This document shows, in pieces, positions 33,258 through 42,271 of a stretch of DNA of 64,000 nt; position 1 is the first letter of the stretch, and each line of letters opens with the position of its first letter. Under the pieces are notes generated by a model. The model made no database searches. It was not told the origin of the DNA and saw only the letters and a list, made by a program, of their open reading frames with translations. A program made the position numbers and the translations under genes. This stretch comes from Pseudovibrio brasiliensis (GTDB lineage Bacteria > Pseudomonadota > Alphaproteobacteria > Rhizobiales > Stappiaceae): NCBI RefSeq assembly GCF_018282095.1, contig NZ_CP074126.1:4238341-4302340 (forward strand), in the 5' to 3' direction.

Positions 33258-34904
33258 TCAGCTGACTTCGTGCTTCAGCGCGTTGCGAGCGAGCATCTCG
33301 CCCTGCTTCTTGGTTTTCAGAATTTCGCGCGCTTTTTCGAACTTCGGATCTTCCCAGAAAATCATGCAGCCATTACAGCCACGACCACAGCACCCTTCCA
33401 GACCAAGGCGTGGAGACTTCGGCTTACGATCCTGACTGCCTTCCGCAATCGCATCAATCAGGCGGTCACGCTGGCTCTCATACTTGTTCTGCTGAGCATC
33501 AGTCGCTTCACCACGTGCTTCAATGCGCTCCGCGGTGCGGTCCAGCTTCAGGCGGCTCCACTGCTCTGGGGTCAACGGACGTTCTTTACGCACCACAGTG
33601 TTAACCGGGAAGCGCTCTTTGAACGTCGCTGCATCTTCTTTATCAAACAGCGTGAATGGAATACGTACAACCGGCTGCTTACCAGCCTGCACTTCCTGTG
33701 TCATCTCACCGGATTTTGCATCTTCAAAATCGTAGATACGCAGCAGGATGCTGTCATCAGACAATGGCTGCAGGAACTCCAGAACCTCACCGGCAACGAT
33801 CTTGTTCTTCACCTTCATGTAGAAGGCTTCGTCTGTCACATCTTCAATGATACCCGCAAATTCCCATTCACCGATGGAATGCGTATCTTCGTAGTTGTGG
33901 GCGTAGTTGTTCAGGCGGCCTTCGTGGAACGCGGTAGTGTAACCACGGTTGGCAACACTGTACATCTCATCCATGTACTTCTGCGGGTTCCAGTTCTCCG
34001 GATCACGGTAGTAGTCATCGATCGCCATGCGGTAGGCTCGTGCAACAACAGCCACGTAATACATAGACTTGTTACGGCCTTCGATCTTCAGAGAATCCAC
34101 CCCGATGCGTAAGAAATCATTGAGCTTCGGCATCAGGCAGAGGTCTTTGGAGTTCAGAATGTAAGACCCACGACCGTCTTCCAGAATTGGCATCAGCTCA
34201 CCCGGACGGCAGCCTTCTTCCAGTAGGAACTCGAACATGCCGATATTATCTTCGTTCAGCTCAAGTTCGTTGATGGTGCCATCTTTCATGCGCATGCGCA
34301 CTTTATAGTTCCAGCGGCAGGAGTTCGCGCAGTTCCCCTGGTTCGCGCCACGCTCCGCCATGAAGTTGGAAAGCAGGCAGCGACCGGAATAAGTCATGCA
34401 CATTGCACCGTGAACAAACGCCTCAAGACGGATATCCGGGCACTTCTCACGAATCTCAGAAAGCTCAGGGAATGAAACTTCACGGGCCAAAACAACCAGA
34501 TCCGCGCCCTGCTCTTTCCAGAAATCAACGGAAAGCCAGGAACACACGTTCGCCTGCGTGGAAATGTGCAGCGGTACGTTCGGCAGTTCTTTACGCATAA
34601 ACTGGAACACACCCGGATCAGCAATGATCAAACCATCTGGATTGATATCGCGAATGGTCTCCGCGTATTCCTTCAGTTTAGGAACGTCTTTGTTGTGAGA
34701 GAACAGGTTAAGCGTCAGGTAAACACGCTTGCCGTGCTTATGCGCAAACTCAATGCCTTCAACGACCTGCTCAAGCGTAAACTCTGCCTTCGTGCGCAGG
34801 GACATATCTGGCGTACCAAGGTAGATTGCATCTGCTCCGTAAAGAACGGCAATCTTAAGCTTCTGCAAGTTGCCCGCAGGCATCAGGAGTTCTGAGGTTC
34901 TCAT
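33258..34904 (-). CDS. peptidase U32 family protein (TrhP/RlhA-type RNA hydroxylation factor-like)
   Basis: 548 residues from the ATG at 34904; a TTG four codons upstream is less likely. MRTSELLMPAGNLQKLKIAVLYGADAIYLG opens a TIM barrel, and CMTYSGRCLLSNFMAERGANQGNCANSCRW is the signature cysteine-rich box of the U32 family. The C-terminus carries another cysteine cluster, GLEGCCGRGCNGCMIF. U32 proteins were named as collagenases, but bacterial TrhP (YegQ) and RlhA are needed for 5-hydroxycytidine or hydroxyuridine modification in tRNA or 23S rRNA, probably using an iron-sulfur cluster. That function is inferred by family. Confidence 0.88.
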   Translation of the reverse strand: MRTSELLMPAGNLQKLKIAVLYGADAIYLGTPDMSLRTKAEFTLEQVVEGIEFAHKHGKRVYLTLNLFSHNKDVPKLKEYAETIRDINPDGLIIADPGVFQFMRKELPNVPLHISTQANVCSWLSVDFWKEQGADLVVLAREVSFPELSEIREKCPDIRLEAFVHGAMCMTYSGRCLLSNFMAERGANQGNCANSCRWNYKVRMRMKDGTINELELNEDNIGMFEFLLEEGCRPGELMPILEDGRGSYILNSKDLCLMPKLNDFLRIGVDSLKIEGRNKSMYYVAVVARAYRMAIDDYYRDPENWNPQKYMDEMYSVANRGYTTAFHEGRLNNYAHNYEDTHSIGEWEFAGIIEDVTDEAFYMKVKNKIVAGEVLEFLQPLSDDSILLRIYDFEDAKSGEMTQEVQAGKQPVVRIPFTLFDKEDAATFKERFPVNTVVRKERPLTPEQWSRLKLDRTAERIEARGEATDAQQNKYESQRDRLIDAIAEGSQDRKPKSPRLGLEGCCGRGCNGCMIFWEDPKFEKAREILKTKKQGEMLARNALKHEVS

Positions 34905-35151
34905 TCTGGCGACCAAATTCTCTGGTGTTTTCTAAAGCTCTTTTATCGAGCTATTGAGCGGCGCCTCATACTTTGTCTTTGGGAAACAGCAAAGGAGCGC
35001 CTGTTTACGGTGCTTCTAAGGGATTTCATCAAGGATGAACAGAAGAATTTTGTCTCAGGTAGATGGGCAGGCCCTAGCCCTCACGAACTCACTGTAAAAA
35101 TTCAGTTCCTCAAAGCACATCAGATACAAAATCGTTTTCTGAAAACGAAAA

Positions 35152-35177
35152 TGGGTGGGCACATACGTACCCACCCA
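35152..35177 (-). terminator. terminator of the LysR regulator gene
   Basis: TGGGTGGG and CCCACCCA pair around a 10-base loop; on the minus strand the stem is followed by TTTTCGTTTTC. It lies about 68 bases past the LysR stop, in the 340-base gap before the U32 gene. Nothing else was recognised in that gap. Confidence 0.75.
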
Positions 35178-35244
35178 AATCAAACACTCAGCAATGTAAA
35201 CTGGCAGTTGCCCGCCCGATACCAGTCACATGCCGTAATGCCTT

Positions 35245-36177
35245 TTAGTCGACAAGCGCCGCAACCGGCTCATACGCTTCTTCATCGACAAAGTCGTAAC
35301 GCAGCTGGCTTTCCAACCAATCACGGAAGCTACGGATTTTTGGTTCCGCACCACGCTTCTCACGCCACATCAGCTTATGCTCACGACCATCCCGCTGATA
35401 CTCAGGGAAGATCGGCACAAGGCGACCAGCAGTCTCTGCTTCTGCACTCAGAAGGTTGGATTCCAGCACAATGCCGAAGCCCTTCTCAGCCGCATCCAGA
35501 GCAAGCGCTGCATTCTCAAACACCATCATCTCATTGACGATTGGGTTTGGAACACCAGCCTCGGACAGCCATGTTTCCCAGGAAACCGTAGCCCCTTCAC
35601 TGCGAATAATCGGCAGCTTCAGCAGCTCATTCGGCTTCTTCGGATAACCAAGCGTATCCAGCAGTTCCGGCGAAATCAGAGGACGGAACTTTTCACGTCC
35701 CAGTGTCAGCTCTTCAAACTCATCCGGGGTGTTGGACTGACGCGTGAAGACGAGGTCATAAAGACCGCCTTCGATACTCTGATCAGCACCACTGCTTGAG
35801 ACAGTTACTGTGATTTCAGAGTTGTGCGCAGTAAAGGAGCGAAGGCGGCGCAGCAACCAGTTGCTCGCAAAGCTGGAAGAACAATGGATACTCAACGTAT
35901 CTCTGTTCCCGACAGCTTCAATAGTGCGCGTCGCAGTCGAAATTCTGTCAAACGCCTCTGCAATTTCTGAGGCATATCTATAAGCGGCCGCAGTTGGGAA
36001 AACAGCACGGGACCGACGCTCAAACAGCTCCAGACCCAAGTGATCCTCCAGCGCTTTGAGCCGGTGACTGACCGCACTAGCAGTAATCGCTAGTTTTTGG
36101 GCCGCTGAAACCAAACTCCCAGTTTCCATAACTGCACGAAACGCGACCAAAGCATTCAAAGGGGGCAAACGATTCAT
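35245..36177 (-). CDS. LysR family transcriptional regulator (GcvA-like)
   Basis: 310 residues from the ATG at 36177; the frame extends to 36273 but without family similarity. The winged HTH is PLNALVAFRAVMETGSLVSAAQKLAITASAVSHRLKALEDHLGLELFERRSRAV, then a linker and a two-subdomain effector-binding region. It is most like the GcvA/AmpR group (FARR/ASAVSHR variants). The neighbours (U32 gene downstream, HTH-citrate synthase upstream) are on the same strand, so the usual divergent target cannot be named. Confidence 0.9.
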   Translation of the reverse strand: MNRLPPLNALVAFRAVMETGSLVSAAQKLAITASAVSHRLKALEDHLGLELFERRSRAVFPTAAAYRYASEIAEAFDRISTATRTIEAVGNRDTLSIHCSSSFASNWLLRRLRSFTAHNSEITVTVSSSGADQSIEGGLYDLVFTRQSNTPDEFEELTLGREKFRPLISPELLDTLGYPKKPNELLKLPIIRSEGATVSWETWLSEAGVPNPIVNEMMVFENAALALDAAEKGFGIVLESNLLSAEAETAGRLVPIFPEYQRDGREHKLMWREKRGAEPKIRSFRDWLESQLRYDFVDEEAYEPVAALVD

Positions 36178-36523
36178 GAAATGCCTTATTCTTGATAGAG
36201 TGAGAGATACAACGAATATTCCGATTAATGATGTAGACGTAACATAGCGCCTCCCCAATTTGAACACCCTCAAATCAACTAGGTCACGTCAAAAATTATG
36301 TAAAAAGCCACATTTCCACAATAGATAACATCGATAGGCAACTACTCAATTATTGATAATCTAAGGAATACTTACAGATAATCAGAACAAATAATCGATA
36401 CAAATATAATTACAGAGAAAGAACATAATTTCCTGAATTTTACGCTAGGAAACTATAGAATAATGCTAAGATACACGCTCAGGTTAAAGATCAAAAAAAT
36501 TAACTATTCAACTGAGCCGTGCT
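36178..36523. other. 346-base AT-rich intergenic region
   Basis: AT-rich stretch between the LysR gene and the HTH-citrate synthase gene, both on the minus strand. It should contain the LysR promoter. No clear terminator was seen after the citrate synthase stop and no open frame stands out. Confidence 0.4.
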
Positions 36524-37708
36524 TCAGGTTGGACGAATACCAACATATGCAGCACGCGGACGTATTTGTTCTTGCATTTGATATTGTTCCAGCGCTTGCG
36601 CGATCCATCCGCTAATTCTTGAAATACAAAACAAAATTCCGGCGGAATTTTTTGGTAGCGCGAGAATCTGCTCCAAAAGTGCTAGTGGAATATCCACATT
36701 CACGGGCTTTCCAAACAGCTCACGCGCCCTTTCCAGCAACTGTGGAATCAATTCAATGAGTGGGTGATTCAGGTCACTTTGCATGAGTTTGTCTAATAGG
36801 AATTTGCCCCGAGGGTCGGTCCCACCATAGATGGAATGGCCCAATCCCGGCAGATATTCGCCGTTCATACAACGCTCTTGCAGCACGTTCTCTATATCGT
36901 CAACATCATGAATATGCTTCAGCCAACTCAGCACACGCTCGGCATTTGTTCCATGTCTTGGCCCCATGAACGCCCCAAGCCCGGATACTAGAACTGCATG
37001 CAGCGGTGCTCGGGTAGAAGCAGCACATCGCACGGCATAGGCACTGGTGTTCAGCTCATGGTCCGCGCATAAAACCAGCGTCGCACGGATCAGATCAATG
37101 GCCTTCTCATCCTTAATCCCCCAGGCCTGCGCAATCTGCCGATGCATTGGGTCTGTGCTTGGCTCCTGCATCAACAGCGCACTGGCAGCAAGGCGAATGA
37201 GGCTCGCTCCCTTCTTTTTCAAAAGCTCCTGAGACAGCGTATAAGCCGCGTTGTCCTGCTCCGGCCACGAACACAATGCAACAATCGCCCGCTCAACAGG
37301 CCGCTGATGCGAACTGAAGTCTCCGACGCCCTTTGGGGCGGGCTGAGCAAACGGATCATTCTCACAGTCCCACAACAACGTCGCCACGCTCTCCAGCGTC
37401 CCCGCCTTCGCCAACTCAAGCGCAGACTGTCCCCGGTAGTAGTGCCCATCTTCAGTCAGAAGGGTAAGCTTCGTCTCCAACACGCCCTTGGCCGCTGCAC
37501 TGCGGGATTGCCCTTCCTTATCTTCCACGCCCTCACCAGCCCGGCGGCTTCTCAGGAAGCGGATGTCAGAAGCATCATAAAGCCGGGTGCGCCCCGGCCC
37601 TTGAACTGAGCGAACAAGCCCACGGCTCACATAGGCGTAAAGCGTAGCTGGGCGCACACCCAACTCATTAGCAGCTTCTTTTGCGGAAAGATAAATAACC
37701 TCAGACAT
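36524..37708 (-). CDS. citrate synthase family protein with N-terminal MerR-like HTH
   Basis: 394 residues. Residues 1-60 are a MerR/excisionase-type helix-turn-helix: YLSAKEAANELGVRPATLYAYVSRG then LVRSVQGPGRTRLYDASDIRFL. The remainder, from about residue 75 (KLTLLTEDGHYYRG), is citrate synthase-like. Catalytic residues are kept: GPRHGTNAERV (first His), GLGHSIYGGTDPRG (second His), VNVDIPLALLEQ (Asp), and the RISGW arginine. The usual WIAH is WIAQ. It may condense acetyl-CoA or propionyl-CoA with oxaloacetate and also bind DNA. A perfect palindrome lies 15 bases upstream of the ATG. It is upstream of the dct operon and not cotranscribed with it. Confidence 0.83.
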   Translation of the reverse strand: MSEVIYLSAKEAANELGVRPATLYAYVSRGLVRSVQGPGRTRLYDASDIRFLRSRRAGEGVEDKEGQSRSAAAKGVLETKLTLLTEDGHYYRGQSALELAKAGTLESVATLLWDCENDPFAQPAPKGVGDFSSHQRPVERAIVALCSWPEQDNAAYTLSQELLKKKGASLIRLAASALLMQEPSTDPMHRQIAQAWGIKDEKAIDLIRATLVLCADHELNTSAYAVRCAASTRAPLHAVLVSGLGAFMGPRHGTNAERVLSWLKHIHDVDDIENVLQERCMNGEYLPGLGHSIYGGTDPRGKFLLDKLMQSDLNHPLIELIPQLLERARELFGKPVNVDIPLALLEQILALPKNSAGILFCISRISGWIAQALEQYQMQEQIRPRAAYVGIRPT

Positions 37709-37722
37709 GGCGCACCTATTAC

Positions 37723-37740
37723 ATGATCAACATTGATCAT
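37723..37740 (-). promoter_or_regulatory. 18-bp palindrome just upstream of the HTH-citrate synthase start
   Basis: ATGATCAA-CA-TTGATCAT is a perfect inverted repeat beginning 15 bases before the ATG (minus strand). Its dyad symmetry and position suit a dimeric repressor site that would block promoter or ribosome access. The HTH domain of the encoded protein is the obvious candidate ligand. Confidence 0.5.
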
Positions 37741-37789
37741 ACGAATAAGACGCGCGCGCGCAACAGTTACGGAGAGCCTATCTGAAACG

Positions 37790-38803
37790 TCAGTTGTCCT
37801 CAGGCGTATTAGCAGCGACAGCCGCTGCAATCAGGTCCTTGCCAATCTGATCCTCAAAGTCACCCCACACAGGCCGCATCACATCCACCCATTGCTGGCG
37901 CTGCTCAGGTGCCAGCTCGCGCACGGTGTAACCTGCATCAACAATCCGTTGACGGTTCTCTTCGCTGGTCTGGGCCGCTTGCGCATTGGCCTTCACCAAT
38001 GTTTCCCGGAAGATCGTCAGAAACTGATCCTGCAAATCAGGCTCAAGGCTCTCCAACCATTCCTTGGGTGCGAACACCACATAAGCCAGCAGTTGATGAT
38101 TGGTCTCGGTGATCCCGTTCTGGACCTCATAGAAGCGTGACGTGAAGATGTTGGACCAGCTGTTCTCCTGCCCATCGACAACACCCAGCTGTAACGCTCC
38201 GTAGACTTCCTTGAACGCAAGCTTCTGAGCACTCGCCCCCATCGCTTCAATCATCGCCACCGCCACATCAGAGTTCTGCACGCGGAATTTCAGGCCCGCC
38301 CCATCAGAAGGAACGAGCAACGGCTTGTCTGCTGAAAAGTGCTTCAGGCCATCAAAGAGATACCCAAGTCCCACAACCCCAAAGTCAGACATCACATCAA
38401 GCAGCTCCTGCCCTTGCTCGCTGGCAGTAAACCGCTGCACCGCATCCATATCCTCAAACAGGAAAGGCAGATCAAAGAGCCGATACTTGTTGGTGTAAAC
38501 TTCCAGCTTTGAAAGAGAAGGCGCCGCCAGCTGGACATCACCCAGGATCAGGGCTTCCATCACCTTTTCATCATCATAAAGCTGGGAAAAGGGAAACACC
38601 TGCATGCACGCCCTGCCGTTCATCTCGGAGTTCACCCGTTCCGCCAGCATGCGCGCAAAGTCCCCCTTAGGATGGCCTCTCGGCGGCACAACATGGCTGA
38701 ACTTGATGACAACTTCGCCAAGCTTACACTCAATCTGGGCGAACGCAGGTGAAGCAAAAGCAACGCCCAGAGCGAAAATGATAGAAATGATCGCTCTCTT
38801 CAT
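37790..38803 (-). CDS. TRAP transporter solute-binding protein, DctP family (second copy)
   Basis: 337 residues from the ATG at 38803, with GAGGAG just upstream; an in-frame TTG at 38818 is less likely. The signal peptide is MKRAIISIIFALGVAFASPAFA. The mature protein matches the binding protein at 41115 over nearly its whole length, well over half identical by eye: VVIKFSHVV..GHPKGDFA, QVFP.SQL.DD.KVMEAL, HFSADKPL and EVYGALQLGVVDGQENSW, including the substrate arginine in FRVQ. It follows the dctM terminator, so it must have its own promoter or depend on readthrough. Likely a second specificity for a C4-dicarboxylate or related acid. Confidence 0.9.
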   Translation of the reverse strand: MKRAIISIIFALGVAFASPAFAQIECKLGEVVIKFSHVVPPRGHPKGDFARMLAERVNSEMNGRACMQVFPFSQLYDDEKVMEALILGDVQLAAPSLSKLEVYTNKYRLFDLPFLFEDMDAVQRFTASEQGQELLDVMSDFGVVGLGYLFDGLKHFSADKPLLVPSDGAGLKFRVQNSDVAVAMIEAMGASAQKLAFKEVYGALQLGVVDGQENSWSNIFTSRFYEVQNGITETNHQLLAYVVFAPKEWLESLEPDLQDQFLTIFRETLVKANAQAAQTSEENRQRIVDAGYTVRELAPEQRQQWVDVMRPVWGDFEDQIGKDLIAAAVAANTPEDN

Positions 38804-38906
38804 CGGCTCCTCACGCAAACATTGGGGAACCTCTATTGTCGCATTTTACCCCGAAAATCAGCCTAAGCTAATTCGGCGAATTTGCAGCAAATCAGTGGAG
38901 ATTCAA

Positions 38907-38934
38907 AAAAGCCGGAGCAAATGCCCCGGCTTTT
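38907..38934 (-). terminator. terminator downstream of dctM
   Basis: AAAAGCCGG and CCGGCTTTT pair around a 10-base loop between dctM and the second dctP, with an A-run on the plus side giving U residues on the minus strand. Confidence 0.8.
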
Positions 38935-38954
38935 CAATGAACTCATCAGCTCCG

Positions 38955-40355
38955 CTATTTGACGATGACCTCTGGCCCCATCATGTAGGTTGGCAGCGCC
39001 GTGGAGAGCCACGGTAAGTACGTGACCATCACCAAGAACACCAGCAGAACCATCACAAACGGTGCAGCAGCACGCACCACCTGCACCAGACTCATGCCCG
39101 TTATGCCCGACGTCACAAACAGATTCAGTCCGATTGGCGGCGTAATCATGCCGATCTCCATGTTCACCACCATGATGATACCGAGGTGGATTGGATCAAC
39201 ACCCAGCTCAATCGCAATCGGGAACACCACAGGCGCCACAATCAGCAGCAGGCCGGACGGTTCCATGAACTGGCCACCGATCAGCAGGATGATGTTCACT
39301 GCAATCAGGAAGGTGAACCAGTTGAAGCCAGCACCAATCATCCAGTCAGTGATGATCTGCGGAATACGTTCAGCGGTCAGCGTATGCGCAAAGAGCAGCG
39401 CGTTCACGATGATGAACATCAGCATGATCGTGGTTTTACCACTCTCAACCAGCACCTTGCGGGTGTCGCGGTGGAAGAACGCAGGGAAGAAGTAAAGAAC
39501 CAGCAGACCAATGTTACGGCCAACAGCTTCAATCAGGTTCTCGCCCGGCTTACGCCACTTCTTATCCTTCAGCGGCCCCATATCACGGTAGATGAACAGA
39601 GCAATCAGACACGCATAAACAGCAGCCACAGCAGCAGCTTCAGTCGGCGTGAACACACCAGCATAAATTCCGCCAAGGATGATCACGATCAGGAACATAC
39701 CAAAAGCAGCTTCCGCAAACGTGGTCCAGAGCACTTTCATGCTTGGGAATGGCAGTGCAGCCAGATTTTTCTTACGCGCGATGAAGTAGATGGTCACCAT
39801 CAGCATCAGACCGGCAACGATGCCCGGAATAACACCCGCGAGGAACATACGCCCCACGGAAACGTTGGTCGCAGCTGCATAAACAACCATCACGATGGAT
39901 GGCGGGATCAGAATACCCAGCGTACCAGCGTTGGCGATGATGCCAGCTGCAAACTCCTTGGAGTAACCAGCCTGGCGCATCGCAGCAATCGCAATGGTAC
40001 CAATCGCAACCACAGTCGCAGGAGAAGACCCGGACAGCGCGGCGAAGATCATACAGGCCAGCACGCCAGCCATTGCCAGACCACCACGCACCCAGCCAAC
40101 AGTCGCAACGGCGAAGTTCACGATACGACGTGCCACACCACCGGTGGACATAAAGCTGGAGGCCAGAATGAAGAACGGGATCGCAAGCAGTGTAAAGTTC
40201 TGCGACGCATTGAACATCTGAATGGTCACAGAGCTCATGGAGTCATGAGAGAACAGCGCGATATAGAGAACGGAAGACAAGCCAAGCGCAATCGCGATTG
40301 GTGCCCCGATAAGAAGCAGCCCAAAGAGCAGCAAAAAGAGAACAGCGGTTTCCAT
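38955..40355 (-). CDS. dctM: TRAP transporter large membrane subunit
   Basis: 466 residues, about 12-13 hydrophobic segments. GAPIAIALGLSSV, GGVARRIVNFAVATVGWVRGGLAM, FAALSGSSPATVVAIGTIAIAAMRQAGY and MITPPIGLNLFVTSGITG are standard DctM boxes. It is about 40 residues longer than typical because of a polar insertion in the middle (DMGPLKDKKWRKPGENLIE). It transports C4-dicarboxylates with sodium, paired with DctQ and DctP. The start lies 5 bases after the dctQ stop. Confidence 0.95.
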   Translation of the reverse strand: METAVLFLLLFGLLLIGAPIAIALGLSSVLYIALFSHDSMSSVTIQMFNASQNFTLLAIPFFILASSFMSTGGVARRIVNFAVATVGWVRGGLAMAGVLACMIFAALSGSSPATVVAIGTIAIAAMRQAGYSKEFAAGIIANAGTLGILIPPSIVMVVYAAATNVSVGRMFLAGVIPGIVAGLMLMVTIYFIARKKNLAALPFPSMKVLWTTFAEAAFGMFLIVIILGGIYAGVFTPTEAAAVAAVYACLIALFIYRDMGPLKDKKWRKPGENLIEAVGRNIGLLVLYFFPAFFHRDTRKVLVESGKTTIMLMFIIVNALLFAHTLTAERIPQIITDWMIGAGFNWFTFLIAVNIILLIGGQFMEPSGLLLIVAPVVFPIAIELGVDPIHLGIIMVVNMEIGMITPPIGLNLFVTSGITGMSLVQVVRAAAPFVMVLLVFLVMVTYLPWLSTALPTYMMGPEVIVK

Positions 40356-40360
40356 TGGGC

Positions 40361-41020
40361 TTAGTCCTTCAGCACGTCTTTGTTTTCTTCAACGAGCTCT
40401 TCAGCTTCGTGCGCGGCAATCATCGTGTCGCGTTGGCCGGTCAGAATGAGCCAGCACATTTGCAGCGACCGGAAAGCAAGAAGGGCAAGGCCAATTGGCA
40501 GAATGACGTACCCCCACCAGCGAGGAACGCGCTCTTTCACGCCAAACATCTCCTGATACCACTCAGGAAATTTCAGATCTTCCATGCCGATTGGAAGCTT
40601 GTAGTACTTGGCAACGTAGTCGAACGCACCACCGGTAGAACCACGGTTTTCCAATCCGAGCAAAACACCAAACCAGTCCGCATCAAACAGCAGCGCCGCA
40701 TAAAGCAGCGTCACCAGCGCCCCCAGAAGGCCAAATGCGCGGAAGATCGGTTTTGGAAACAGGCGGATGAAAGCATCAACGCCAAGGTGTGAGCCAATTT
40801 TCAGGCCGTAGCTCATACCGAAGAGAATAAGCCATGCAAACAGTACGCGGGTGAACTGTAGCGCGCCACCCCAACCCGAGTTAAAGCCGTACCGCATGAC
40901 GACCTGCCAGAAGGTTACCAGCGTCATCACAGCAAGGATGGTGGCAATAAACCCTTCTTCGAAAGCATCTATTATTTTATTTAGTCGAGACAAAGCGCCC
41001 TCCCCCAACAGCACTCTCAT
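40361..41020 (-). CDS. dctQ: TRAP transporter small membrane subunit
   Basis: 219 residues with four hydrophobic segments: LAVMTLVTFWQVVMRYGF, GALQFTRVLFAWLILFGMSYGLK, FRAFGLLGALVTLLYAALLFDADW and a C-terminal WWGYVILPIGLALLAFRSL. A loop of about 45 residues before the last segment is longer than usual. The ATG at 41020 is adequate, but a TTG at the SRLN codon with GGGGGAGGG just upstream is a possible alternative start. It lies between dctP (with a hairpin in the gap) and dctM. Confidence 0.9.
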   Translation of the reverse strand: MRVLLGEGALSRLNKIIDAFEEGFIATILAVMTLVTFWQVVMRYGFNSGWGGALQFTRVLFAWLILFGMSYGLKIGSHLGVDAFIRLFPKPIFRAFGLLGALVTLLYAALLFDADWFGVLLGLENRGSTGGAFDYVAKYYKLPIGMEDLKFPEWYQEMFGVKERVPRWWGYVILPIGLALLAFRSLQMCWLILTGQRDTMIAAHEAEELVEENKDVLKD

Positions 41021-41068
41021 TTCTCAGTGTGTTGCGGCACTGAAAAAGAAACCATTGTGGTTTTTCAG

Positions 41069-41097
41069 GGACCGCCCGACCAATGGCCGGACGGTCC
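41069..41097 (-). promoter_or_regulatory. intercistronic hairpin between dctP and dctQ
   Basis: GGACCG/CGGTCC with an inner CCG/CGG stem (one mismatch) lies between dctP and dctQ. It resembles the differential-expression hairpins found after binding-protein genes in transport operons, and would favour high DctP levels. Confidence 0.5.
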
Positions 41098-41114
41098 TAT
41101 CAAAATGTGTTGGA

Positions 41115-42116
41115 TTAGTTGTTTGCTGCGACGGCAGCGTCGATCACGTCTTGACCGATATCGTCAGCAAATTTGCCCCATACAGGCTTCATCACGTCAA
41201 CCCACTGCTGACGCTGCTCAGGTGTCAAAGTGCGCACTTCTACACCAGATTCGATGATCTTCTGCTTGTTCGCTTCATTGATAGCGGAAGAGCGAGCATT
41301 CGCATCGTTGGTCACTTCAGTGAAGATAGTGATAAACTGATCACGAACTTCTGGATCAAGGCTATCAAGCCATTCCTGAGAAGTCACAGCCAGGTAAGAC
41401 AGCAGCTGGTGGCTGGTTTCTGTAATACCGTCCTGAACTTCAAAGAACTTCTTAGTGTAGATGTTGGACCAGGTGTTTTCCTGACCATCAACAACGCCGG
41501 TCTGCAGAGCGCCGTACACTTCTTTAAATGCAAGCTTCTGAGCGTTTGCTTCCATCGCTTCAATCATTGCCACAGCAACGTCAGAGGTCTGAACGCGGAA
41601 CTTCAGGCCAGCCGCATCAGCAGGTGTCACCAATGGCTTGTTTGCTGAGAAGTGCTTGATACCGTTGTAAACATAACCAAGACCTACAAAACCGATGTCA
41701 GACATCGCGCCCAGCAGTTCCTGACCTTTTTCACCCTGTGTGAACTTGTTCACTGCATCCATGTCGGAAAACAGGAACGGAAGGTCGAACACACGATACT
41801 TGAGTGTATAAGCTTCGAATTTCGCAAGAGAAGGCGCAGCGATCTGAACGTCGCCGAGCAGCAGAGCTTCCATCACTTTGTCATCATCAAACAGCTGGGA
41901 GCTTGGGAAAACCTGCATACAGGCCTTACCATTCATCTCATTGTTGATGCGCTCAGCAAGTGCAGTTGCGAAATCACCTTTTGGGTGACCGGTCGCGGAC
42001 ACAACGTGACTGAACTTGATAACGACTTCACCCGGATCACACGCTTCAGCAGCAACAGCCTGAGTAGCGGTAAACATGCCAGCTGCAACTGTGGCAGCAG
42101 TAATAATCTTCTTCAT
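41115..42116 (-). CDS. dctP: TRAP transporter C4-dicarboxylate-binding protein
   Basis: 333 residues. Signal peptide MKKIITAATVAAGMFTATQA followed by VAAEAC. The mature domain shows VVIKFSHVVSATGHPKGDFATAL, PSSQLFDDDKVMEALLLGDVQIA, the substrate arginine in LKFRVQTSDVAV and the EVYGALQTGVVDGQENTWSN box of DctP. First gene of the dctPQM operon under the sigma-54 promoter, with GGAGGA 6 bases before the ATG. It delivers succinate, malate or fumarate to DctQM. Confidence 0.95.
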   Translation of the reverse strand: MKKIITAATVAAGMFTATQAVAAEACDPGEVVIKFSHVVSATGHPKGDFATALAERINNEMNGKACMQVFPSSQLFDDDKVMEALLLGDVQIAAPSLAKFEAYTLKYRVFDLPFLFSDMDAVNKFTQGEKGQELLGAMSDIGFVGLGYVYNGIKHFSANKPLVTPADAAGLKFRVQTSDVAVAMIEAMEANAQKLAFKEVYGALQTGVVDGQENTWSNIYTKKFFEVQDGITETSHQLLSYLAVTSQEWLDSLDPEVRDQFITIFTEVTNDANARSSAINEANKQKIIESGVEVRTLTPEQRQQWVDVMKPVWGKFADDIGQDVIDAAVAANN

Positions 42117-42163
42117 AGTATCCTCCCAGATGGAACGGAGCGAAGCTCCTCACGATACCAAAA

Positions 42164-42178
42164 GCAATCTGCGTGCCA
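42164..42178 (-). promoter_or_regulatory. sigma-54 promoter of dctPQM
   Basis: On the minus strand the sequence reads TGGCACGCAGATTGC, an exact match to the TGGCAC-N5-TTGC consensus, with the -12 TTGC 48 bases before the dctP start. Transcription should begin about 11 bases after TTGC. This fits a DctD-controlled operon. Confidence 0.9.
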
Positions 42179-42241
42179 GTTTAAATACCTACAATAAATA
42201 CAGCTACTTACGGAATTTCACCTAATCATTCAGAGTGCATT

Positions 42242-42259
42242 TGTTTCGAATAAGTAACA
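42242..42259 (-). promoter_or_regulatory. degenerate DctD enhancer site
   Basis: TGTTTCGAATAAGTAACA is an imperfect palindrome resembling the perfect 24-bp site next to it (TGTGTCGAATTCGACACA core). The centres are 33 bases apart, about three helical turns, so it is a plausible second, weaker binding site. Tandem enhancers are usual for NtrC-family activators. Confidence 0.5.
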
Positions 42260-42271
42260 TTGACTATTCAA

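Noticed and set aside
39186-40364. A 392-codon open frame on the plus strand opposite dctM
   Set aside because: It is histidine/glutamine/arginine-rich shadow sequence of a strongly conserved TRAP membrane subunit; no domain or start site supports it.
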